A stretch of DNA of 64,000 nucleotides, taken from positions 1 to 64,000 of the forward strand of contig JADJOO010000012.1 in assembly GCA_016713725.1 (NCBI GenBank). The letters are read 5' to 3'. Below are positions 8,179 to 15,181 of the stretch, in pieces. Both the position numbers and the translations under genes were made by a program. The notes under the pieces were generated by a model. The model made no database searches, was not told the origin of the DNA, and was given only the letters and a program-made list of their open reading frames with translations. Each line of letters opens with the position of its first letter. The stretch's first letter is position 1. This DNA is from Pseudomonadota bacterium. Its GTDB lineage: Bacteria; Pseudomonadota; Gammaproteobacteria; Steroidobacterales; Steroidobacteraceae.

Positions 8179-10068
8179 TCAGGTCTGCAAGGAACGAAGG
8201 GCCAGGCGCTCGGCGCGGCGGGCCTGTGCGTCGATGAGCGGCAGCACCGCGTCGATCTCGGCGGTGAAGCGTTGCCATTTGGTCGGATCCGGTGTCGAAA
8301 CCGTGTAGCTCGAGAGCGGCAGCGCCTGCGGTAGGATGCTGTCCCACGACAGGTCATTGGCTGCACACAAGCGTCCTATTTCGGCTGCCGGATTGGCCAC
8401 GAGCGCCTCGTAGTTCGCCACCGTCCAGGAACCAGGCGGCAACTGCTCGATATCGTCGAGCAGCAAGCCGGTCGTGGTGTTCCACTGCGCGGCGACAACC
8501 TGGTGCAACGGCTCGCCGAGCAGGTCACGCCACCCGGGCACCAGCAGCAACGACCAGGGCAAACCCGTCCAACCAGGCAGGTTCGGATACGTGCGGAACC
8601 TGCCCGATTGCCAGGCCTCCATCATGCTGGCCAGCACCGGTCGTGGATCCCGATGCAGGTAGATGAAGCGGGCTTCCGGGAAAACGCGGGCGAGGAACGG
8701 CACCCGCAACGCGTTCTTCGGGGTCTTCTCGAGCATCCGCACGGGCCTGTCCGCATCCGGTCGCCGCTGGGCGCGATCGTGCAGGGCCGCGAAGAAACTT
8801 CGGCGCAGTTCGCCGACGACCTCGGGCGTGGCATCCACGGCCACGAGGCGATTGGACTCGAAACCGCGCGCTGCGGGCGCCAGCGCCGGCACGCCTTCGA
8901 TGAGCTGGTGGCTTTCGTCGCCGATCGTGTACGCGCCCGGCGACTGCGCCATGGTTTCGAACAGCAGCGTCGAACCGGATCGCGGCGGGCAGACGATGAA
9001 AACGGGCCTGTCGAACACGCGGTCGCGCTCCACGCGGGTCGCCGAGGAGCGAACCTGGGATGACGCCAGGTCCGGCAGGATGGCCGTGGCCTGCCCTGCC
9101 CGCTGGCGGATATCCGCATCGACGGTGCGGCGATGAGCGGCCAGCGCCGGCTCGAACACCCAGGCCTGCAGTGCTTCCATCAGGCGCACGCCGTTGCGCA
9201 AATCGACGCTTTCCGCGCCGCAAGCCACGAGGTCGGCCTTCGCGGTTTCGATGGCGTCGCGATAGCGTGCCCAGCCATCCGGACGCTCACCGTAGCGCGC
9301 CCACAATGCCTGCCATTGGCGCGAGAACTGCAACAGCGCCTGGTGGATCAGCGGGACCGCAGGGTGCGCCGCCGACTCCCCCATCAGGAAAGCGTAATGA
9401 GTGCGGATCTCCCAAGGCGTCATGACAGTCGGGAAGTTCTCCGCTTCGTAGTCCAGTTCGGGCACGTAACCGGCGACGGCAGGACACGCGCGTGGCTGCC
9501 AGCCGGTCATCTCCGCCTGGTGCGGGCGTGCATTGCGGACATGCTCCCAGAACCCCGCGCCACCGACCGTGTCGGCCACGAGGTGGATCCGGGACAGGTA
9601 GTGATCGTTGATGACGTTGTGCTCGGCCCACGTGTCGAAGATCCAGCACTCGCCGGCACGCATGTTCACTTCGGCCTCGCCGCAGACGAACCGCACCGTC
9701 GGCTGCGTCACGATCGGCACGTGGACGCGCGCGCGTTCGCGCCAGTAGTAATTGATGTCGACGTGCGAGGTGACCTCGGCACGGCCGGACAGTCGCATCA
9801 GGCGCGATCGGCCCCACGTGCCGCCGATACTCTCGAGGACCTGCATCAGGTAAGGACAGCGCCGCAGGTGCTCGGTCGCACTCATCGGCCCGGAGGTTGC
9901 GTCGCTGTTCGGGTCGCCGCCCACGGTAACCAGCAGCAGCGCGTCGTTGCCCGCGTATCCGGCCGGGTGCGGCCGCCACGCCGACTCTTCGATCGCCTGG
10001 ACCTCGGCGGCCAGGGCATCCGCGTCGAACTGCAGCGGAAACTGCAGGAAGGGAACGCCAAGCTTCAT
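8179..10068 (-). CDS. Asp/Asn beta-hydroxylase-sulfotransferase fusion protein
   Basis: Single 629-residue protein with two catalytic domains. Residues about 1-200 resemble an aspartyl/asparaginyl beta-hydroxylase-like oxygenase: SHVDINYYWRERARVHVPIV gives H102-x-D104, WIFDTWAEHNV gives H150, and R160 (YLSRIHLV) is the likely 2-oxoglutarate anchor. Residues about 353-600 form a PAPS sulfotransferase: RPVFIVCPPRSGSTLLFETM (P-loop about 355-372), EKTPKNALRVPFL and LHRDPRPVLASM (about 471-482). The frame is uninterrupted, so the fusion is not a frameshift artefact. It is read just upstream of the TPR-sulfotransferase. The fusion suggests that hydroxylation and sulfation act on the same or linked substrates (inference). 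Confidence 0.85.
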   Translation of the reverse strand: MKLGVPFLQFPLQFDADALAAEVQAIEESAWRPHPAGYAGNDALLLVTVGGDPNSDATSGPMSATEHLRRCPYLMQVLESIGGTWGRSRLMRLSGRAEVTSHVDINYYWRERARVHVPIVTQPTVRFVCGEAEVNMRAGECWIFDTWAEHNVINDHYLSRIHLVADTVGGAGFWEHVRNARPHQAEMTGWQPRACPAVAGYVPELDYEAENFPTVMTPWEIRTHYAFLMGESAAHPAVPLIHQALLQFSRQWQALWARYGERPDGWARYRDAIETAKADLVACGAESVDLRNGVRLMEALQAWVFEPALAAHRRTVDADIRQRAGQATAILPDLASSQVRSSATRVERDRVFDRPVFIVCPPRSGSTLLFETMAQSPGAYTIGDESHQLIEGVPALAPAARGFESNRLVAVDATPEVVGELRRSFFAALHDRAQRRPDADRPVRMLEKTPKNALRVPFLARVFPEARFIYLHRDPRPVLASMMEAWQSGRFRTYPNLPGWTGLPWSLLLVPGWRDLLGEPLHQVVAAQWNTTTGLLLDDIEQLPPGSWTVANYEALVANPAAEIGRLCAANDLSWDSILPQALPLSSYTVSTPDPTKWQRFTAEIDAVLPLIDAQARRAERLALRSLQT

Positions 10069-10215
10069 GTAAATCCCCGGCTGCGCGAGTCACGGTCCAA
10101 TAGAATCGCCAGATAAAATCGGCAAGTGGAATCGCAGCGTCCGGCGGCCAACCTGGCCTGCAATTCCGACCCGCCAGTTTAGTTCCCGGGGCCACGACTT
10201 GGAAGGCAATGCGCG

Positions 10216-11397
10216 ATGAACCCAGGCAACCACCGCCCCGCTGCTTACGACCCGCTGCCGACGCTGCTGGATTCGCCCAACTCGTATCCGCAGAAGCTCG
10301 ACCTTGTCCGCTCGTGCATCCTGCAGATCGAACTCGACGAACCCGCGTACCGGGCAGCGAGTTTCCTGGACGATCGCATCCTTGGCCCGGGCACCAAGGG
10401 CGCCTGGCTGCCGACCGAACGCGTGGCTGCCGCGGCACGGCTCGCACACAAGCCCCAACCCCTTCATTTCATCCTGCACACCGGGCACGTGGGGTCGACA
10501 CTGCTCAGCCGCCTGCTCGAGACCACGGGCTCGGTCCTGTCGTTGCGCGAGCCGTTGCCGCTGCGAACGCTGGCCGAAGCCAGCGACGTGCTCGGTCAGC
10601 CTGAATCGCTCCTGAGCGAGCCGCAGTTCGAACTCGTGCTCGATACGTTCGTCCGTCTCTGGAGTCGCGGTTTCACGACGACGCGCTGCGTCGTGCTCAA
10701 AGCGACCAGCGCGGCCGCGCGCGTGGCTCCGTGCCTCCTGCGACGCAACGCAGCGTCACGTGCCGTGTACCTGAACCTGCGGGCAGAACCCTATCTCGCC
10801 ACGCTGCTGGCCGGCCTGAACTCGCCCGTCGACCTGCGTGGCCACGGCGCCGAGCGCATGCGCCGCTTGCTCACCCGCATCGCCACGCCCCTCGAGCCCC
10901 TGCACGCGCTGACACCCGGAGAACTCACGGCGATGAGCTGGCTGGCCGAATCGCTGACGCGTCGCGAGATCCTCGACCAGTGGCCGGGTCGGGTGCTGGC
11001 CGTGGATTTCGACGTGTTTCTCGGTGACCTGCCTGGCGTAATGCAGCCGATCGTCGACCATCTGGAGCTGCCGGCCGACCCGGGCTGGCTGGCGCAGCTT
11101 GGCTCGAGTCCGGCCCTTGCGCGCTACTCGAAATCACCGGACCACGAATACAGCCCGGCCTTGCGTGCGCAGGTGCTGGACCAGGCCCGGCGCGAACACG
11201 GGGCGAGGAAATCAGGCGCGGGCTCGCGTGGCTGGATGCTGGCGCGCACGGAAAGCGCCGTTGCGCGCGTGCTCGACAGACGGTTTAGGGTCGTCGACCA
11301 CATGCGCATCAGGTTCTGGCGCACCACGTCGAGCCGCACCCGGCTCTCCCAGTTCATCCTGAGCCCCTCGAGCGCGGCGATCTCGTTCAATTCATAG
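10216..11397 (+). CDS. Sulfotransferase-like P-loop protein
   Basis: The open frame encodes 393 residues. The PAPS-type loop LHFILHTGHVGSTLLSRLLE lies at about residues 83-102, followed by the SLREPLPLRTLAE segment; the rest is divergent. The last about 60 residues probably read in a wrong frame. Near 11210 (a G-rich run) a one-base shift would continue as EIRRGLAWLD and end at the TAG at 11286-11288, which coincides with the probable end of the convergent PKHD gene. The gene diverges from the AspH-sulfotransferase fusion across a 147-bp gap. Acceptor unknown. Confidence 0.72.
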   Translation: MNPGNHRPAAYDPLPTLLDSPNSYPQKLDLVRSCILQIELDEPAYRAASFLDDRILGPGTKGAWLPTERVAAAARLAHKPQPLHFILHTGHVGSTLLSRLLETTGSVLSLREPLPLRTLAEASDVLGQPESLLSEPQFELVLDTFVRLWSRGFTTTRCVVLKATSAAARVAPCLLRRNAASRAVYLNLRAEPYLATLLAGLNSPVDLRGHGAERMRRLLTRIATPLEPLHALTPGELTAMSWLAESLTRREILDQWPGRVLAVDFDVFLGDLPGVMQPIVDHLELPADPGWLAQLGSSPALARYSKSPDHEYSPALRAQVLDQARREHGARKSGAGSRGWMLARTESAVARVLDRRFRVVDHMRIRFWRTTSSRTRLSQFILSPSSAAISFNS

Positions 11398-11951
11398 ACC
11401 TGGGAACGCTGGTGCTGGTCGACGATCAGGCTTTCGATGAACGTGATCGACACCAGCCGCTCTCCGGCACGCACGGGTACGACTTCGTGCAGCGTGGTCG
11501 ACGGATAGACGATTGCGTCCCCGGTCCGCCCTTGAAGGCCACGGTCTGGTTGCCGACGGAGACCGCCAGTTCGCCGCCTTCGTACGACGCGGGATCGGCG
11601 AGGAACACCGTGCAGGAGATATCGGAGCGCAGCCGGCCCCCCAACCAGCGGGAGCATCGCCGCATCGGCGTGCGCACCGTATTTCATACCGGGCTCGTAG
11701 CGGCACAACAGCGGAGCCGCGATTCGCTTCGGCATCGTGAAGTCGACGAACTCGCGCGAACGCAACAGGGCGGCCTGCACGATCTGCGAGGACTCGGTCG
11801 ACTTCGCGTCGGCCGGGTCGGCCTGCAGGTTGTCCTTCGTCTGGTTGGCCGGGTTCGACACACGCCCGTCGATGAAGCGTAATTCACGGCTCAACTGCAC
11901 GAGCCGCGCGACCTCGGGCGCGGTCAGGACGTTCTTGATGCGCAGGAACAT
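11285..11951 (-). CDS. PKHD-type (PiuC/YbiX-like) Fe(II)/2OG dioxygenase, frameshifted
   Basis: Starts MFLRIKNVLTAPEVARL, 22 bp after the TPR-AspH gene on the same strand. The protein matches the PKHD hydroxylase layout of about 225 residues: FIDGRVSNPANQTKDNLQ, LCRYEPGMKYGAHAD (H-x-D), FLADPASYEGGEL, IVYPSTTLHEVVPV (distal His) and ITFIESLIVD. The frame breaks twice and returns: near 11640 in a run of six C on the plus strand, and near 11519-11522 in a run of four C. Removing one base from the first and adding one to the second restores GGRLRSDISCTVF and GGPGDAIVYPS. Probably an intact gene with sequence errors. The C-terminal end near 11285 is inferred. Confidence 0.72.
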
Positions 11952-11973
11952 GGTGCCCCCCGGCGTCGGCTGC

Positions 11974-13185
11974 CTAGATGTGCGCGGACGGCACCGTGCC
12001 GTTGAAGGCATCGGTCGCAGCGATGACGCCGGCGATCGCGGCGCGCTCCTGCGGCGACAGCCGCGGATTCCAGATGTCGCAGATGAAGATGTAGCGCGGC
12101 TGGTCGCTGTCGTTCCAGGCCTCGTGCTCGATCGTGTCGTCGAACACCCAGCCTTCGCCGATCCGCCACTCGCGCGTCTCACTGCCCACGCGAAAGCCGC
12201 AGCCGGGCGGAAGGACGAGCGGCAGGTGGACCACCAGCCGGAAATTCGCCACGCCGGTGTGCGGGGGGATTCGCGTCCGCGGCTGCAAGGCCGAATACAT
12301 CGCAACGGGCGAGCGCAGCGGCACGTCGGCTTGCGGCAGCGCCCGCACGGCGCGCAGCGTCGCTGGCGCCCGTTCGCATCGGTCAGCGATCGGCTGACCC
12401 TGCCGGTAGAACTCATACGACGTCCAGCGCGGCGAGTTGTTGAGTTCGCGCCACTGATCCAGCGGCATGTGATCGCCGTAATGGATGTAAGGCGTGAAAT
12501 CAGCCTCGTGTTCATGCAGTGCATTCATGAGTTCGGCACGGACGGCGTCTGTCTGCGCCTCGAATTCTTCCAGCCAGGGAAATTCGCTGCGATCGAAGAA
12601 TTCGATCGGCGGCAACCCGGGGTAGTAGTACTCGGACGGCGACTGCTGGTAGCGCGGCTGGTCGCGCAGGGTCATCCTGATGAATGAGTCGATCCGGCGG
12701 CGCTCCGCGACCGTGCAATCACTCTCGGCAGCGGCGATCGTGCCGTGGATGTGCTCGCCGAGTTGTTTCGTGTAGGCGCCATGCACCTCGCGCCCGCGCT
12801 GGATCGCCTGCAACGTCGCCGCATCGACGGCCTCGTCAGGCGGCGCATTGGCCAGTGCCGCGCCATAGGCCAGCGCCGCCGGCACCGCATGCCCCTCGCG
12901 CTCGAGCATCGTGGCACTCATCATCAGTGCGCCGAAATTCCTGCCGTCCAGCGTCAGGGCCTGCCTGATCGCCTCGAAGGCACCGTCGAGGTCGTTGCGC
13001 TGGCGGCGGACGGCCGCGAGATTGAGCCACGCCGGCAGGTAATTCTGGGCGATGCCGACGGCGTGCAGCAGCGCAGCTTCCGCGCCGACCAGGTCGCCTG
13101 CCGCCATGGCGCGCATCGCGGCCTGGTTCCGGTTCGCGGCATCCTGCAATGCCGCCGATCGATCAGACGCGCCCATCGTGTTCAT
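11974..13185 (-). CDS. TPR-linked aspartyl/asparaginyl beta-hydroxylase
   Basis: About 403 residues from the ATG complementary to 13183-13185; a TTG at 13236 would add 17 residues and lies in the operator-like region. Residues about 20-125 are TPR-like (ALLHAVGIAQNYLPAWLNLA, AFEAIRQALTLDGRNFGALM). The C-terminal domain follows the AspH pattern: IPPHTGVANFRLVVHLPLV with H309-x-Gly, GSETREWRIGEGWVFDD, then H354 (TIEHEAWND) and R364. As in animal AspH, the HxD carboxylate is replaced by Gly, giving a two-His iron site. It precedes the PKHD gene by 22 bp and diverges from a related gene across the 13241-13263 dyad. Confidence 0.86.
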   Translation of the reverse strand: MNTMGASDRSAALQDAANRNQAAMRAMAAGDLVGAEAALLHAVGIAQNYLPAWLNLAAVRRQRNDLDGAFEAIRQALTLDGRNFGALMMSATMLEREGHAVPAALAYGAALANAPPDEAVDAATLQAIQRGREVHGAYTKQLGEHIHGTIAAAESDCTVAERRRIDSFIRMTLRDQPRYQQSPSEYYYPGLPPIEFFDRSEFPWLEEFEAQTDAVRAELMNALHEHEADFTPYIHYGDHMPLDQWRELNNSPRWTSYEFYRQGQPIADRCERAPATLRAVRALPQADVPLRSPVAMYSALQPRTRIPPHTGVANFRLVVHLPLVLPPGCGFRVGSETREWRIGEGWVFDDTIEHEAWNDSDQPRYIFICDIWNPRLSPQERAAIAGVIAATDAFNGTVPSAHI

Positions 13186-13240
13186 GCGGCCACACCATCG
13201 CCTTCGGCAAAGGAAAAATGACTGGGAAAAGAGCAAGACA

Positions 13241-13263
13241 TGACCTGCAAGCTTTGCAGGTCA
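13241..13263. promoter_or_regulatory. Perfect 10-bp inverted repeat in a divergent promoter
   Basis: TGACCTGCAA (13241-13250) and its exact complement TTGCAGGTCA (13254-13263) are separated by three bases. The element lies between the divergent starts of the two AspH-like genes (13185 minus, 13295 plus), so one dimeric regulator could control both. It is too symmetric and too short-looped to be an obvious terminator, and no T run follows. No regulator gene is adjacent. Confidence 0.55.
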
Positions 13264-13294
13264 CGATGGCTTAGGCAACAATACGACCCGAACA

Positions 13295-14320
13295 ATGACA
13301 CCCAGCACTGACGACAAGGGCATCGAAGCCATCGATCGCCTGCTTGCAGCCGATCCACGCAACGTCCCTGCGCTGATCCGCAAAGCGGACCACTTCGCAT
13401 CGGCCGGGGACTCCCGCTCGGCCTCGGCGTTCTACCTGGCGGCGTTGCGCGCAGCGCCGCCTGCCGCACAGGTGCCGCCGGATCTCCTGCGCGAGCTGAA
13501 AAGGGCGCAGGAAACCTGCGCCCGATACGCGCAGGAATACAAGGGCTACTTGCGGGACCGGCTCGCGAAAAATGGCTTCGACGCGGCGCGCTCGAGCGGG
13601 CGTTTCGCGCGGTCGCTGGACATCATCTTCGGTGAGCGCCGCATTTATGTGCAGGAGCCCCGCTACTACTATTTTCCCGAACTGCCGAACGTCCAGTTCT
13701 ACGAGCGCGAGCAGTTCCCGTGGTTCGACGAGGTCGAGGCCGAGACCGACGCCATCCGGGCGGAGCTGCTCGAAGTCATGCGCACTCCTGGCGCGTTCTC
13801 GCCCTACGTGACCGGCCATGCGAACCGGCCACGCAAGGACGAACAGGGCATGCTCAACAATCCGGACTGGAGCGCATTCTTCCTCTGGAAGAACGGCGAG
13901 CCCGTCCGCGCGAACCTCGAGCGTTGCCCGAGCGTCATGCGGGCGCTGCGCAATGCGCCGCTCGCGACGGTCGGGAATCGATCACCCTCCGTCCTGTTCT
14001 CGCTGTTGAAGCCGGGCACGCACATCCCGCCCCACAACGGCCTGGTCAATACCCGGCTGATCTGTCACCTGCCGTTGATCGTGCCGGGCAAATGCCGGCT
14101 GCGGGTCGGCAACGAGACCCGGGAATGGGTGACCGGCAAGGCCTGGGCATTCGACGATTCAATCGATCACGAGGCCTGGAACGACAGTGACCAGACACGC
14201 GTCATCCTGTTGTTCGACGTCTGGCGGCCCGAACTGTCGGTCGCCGAACGAACCCTGGTGACCCAGCTGTTCGAAGCCATCGATGCCTACAGCGGTACCA
14301 AGCCCGACTGGGAAATCTAG
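13295..14320 (+). CDS. Aspartyl/asparaginyl beta-hydroxylase family protein
   Basis: Protein of 341 residues. A helical N-terminus with a partial TPR-like repeat (about 8-55) precedes a segment paralogous to the previous gene (YYYFPELPNVQFYEREQFPW here versus YYYPGLPPIEFFDRSEFPW there). The AspH catalytic block reads HIPPHNGLVNTRLICHLPLI (H247-x-Gly), GNETREWVTGKAWAFDDS, H292 (IDHEAWND) and R302. The two-His site with Gly at the third position again matches the AspH family. It probably hydroxylates Asp or Asn in a peptide, but the substrate is unknown. The divergent arrangement suggests that duplication and inversion produced the pair. A small secreted protein follows 32 bp downstream. Confidence 0.86.
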   Translation: MTPSTDDKGIEAIDRLLAADPRNVPALIRKADHFASAGDSRSASAFYLAALRAAPPAAQVPPDLLRELKRAQETCARYAQEYKGYLRDRLAKNGFDAARSSGRFARSLDIIFGERRIYVQEPRYYYFPELPNVQFYEREQFPWFDEVEAETDAIRAELLEVMRTPGAFSPYVTGHANRPRKDEQGMLNNPDWSAFFLWKNGEPVRANLERCPSVMRALRNAPLATVGNRSPSVLFSLLKPGTHIPPHNGLVNTRLICHLPLIVPGKCRLRVGNETREWVTGKAWAFDDSIDHEAWNDSDQTRVILLFDVWRPELSVAERTLVTQLFEAIDAYSGTKPDWEI

Positions 14321-14352
14321 ATATGCGACGCCGCGGGGCACGGAGAAGATTC

Positions 14353-14859
14353 ATGACGATGGGCGCCAGATTGATGATTGTCATGGCTGCAACACTGGTC
14401 ACGGCAGGGCCGGCGCGCGCCGCTGCGTCGGCCACGACCGCGGAATTCCTCGCCTGCGGCGCCGAAAAGGACGACGCACGGCGACTGGCCTGCTTCGACG
14501 CGGCCGTCGATCGAGCGCGGACCGCCCCAGCGAATCCGGCGCCGGCGGTTGTCGCGGCACCCCTTTCACAGGAAGAGAAGTTCGGATTGCGCGGCGAACT
14601 GAAGCAGGAAAAGGCGCAGAAAGTGCCCGAATTGCAGGAACTGGAACAACTGCAGGCCCAGGTCACGAAAGTGTCCACGAAACCGCATGGCGAGCTGGTG
14701 TTGACGCTCGAGAACGGCCAGGTATGGACCGAGATCCAGACGAATTCGGGCGCGCGGGTCAAAGCGTGGGACCGGGTCGCCATCAAGCCGGGCGCGCTGG
14801 GGTCATTTCTGCTCGTGGCGCCCAATGGCCGCTCCACCAGGGTCACCCGGGTCCGCTGA
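14353..14859 (+). CDS. Small secreted protein, unrecognised
   Basis: 168 residues from the ATG at 14353, supported by GGAGAAG at 14342-14348. An in-frame upstream start at 14323 would add ten Arg-rich residues. A signal peptide covers about 1-27 (MAATLVTAGPARAAA). The mature part has a two-Cys motif, FLACGAEKDDARRLACFDAA, seen in several small periplasmic proteins. A charged, Gln/Glu/Lys-rich, probably helical segment follows (about 75-105, ELKQEKAQKVPELQELEQLQ), then a short beta-rich tail. Function unknown. Its place between the AspH gene and the TonB receptor makes it a candidate partner or substrate of the modifying enzymes; that is speculation. Confidence 0.6.
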   Translation: MTMGARLMIVMAATLVTAGPARAAASATTAEFLACGAEKDDARRLACFDAAVDRARTAPANPAPAVVAAPLSQEEKFGLRGELKQEKAQKVPELQELEQLQAQVTKVSTKPHGELVLTLENGQVWTEIQTNSGARVKAWDRVAIKPGALGSFLLVAPNGRSTRVTRVR

Positions 14860-15181
14860 CCCCCCGCCGTGGCGCGGCCTAGCGATCAGGCGCAACTGTT
14901 GCTCAGCCGCGCGAGCCCCCGTTGCATGGACGCGACAATCGGGCCAAAACATGGCCATCCCGGCCACAAGCGGCTGCTTTGGCGCGGACCAAACCCACGA
15001 ATTCAGCGGTTAGAACGCTTCCAATCTGAAAAAAAACCTGTGGCCGAATCCCAACACGGGTTGTATTGCGGAAGATACTTGTTAGTATTCGCCGCAAGTT
15101 GGGGGGGCCGTTTGCCTGGCAGGCCGGCAGCGTTCTTGACGACAAACAAGCGACCATTTGTTCCTCTGGAGGATTCTCGTA
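14860..15181. promoter_or_regulatory. 322-bp leader of the TonB receptor with promoter-like element and dyad
   Basis: No gene is visible. TTGTAT (15061-15066) and TAGTAT (15083-15088), 16 bases apart, could form a promoter. ATACT (15075-15079) and AGTAT (15084-15088) form a small inverted repeat overlapping the -10 element, a possible operator. GGAGG at 15168-15172 is a strong ribosome site for the ATG at 15182. The remaining 200 bases hold homopolymer runs (eight A near 15029, seven G near 15103) and nothing I can assign. Confidence 0.4.
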
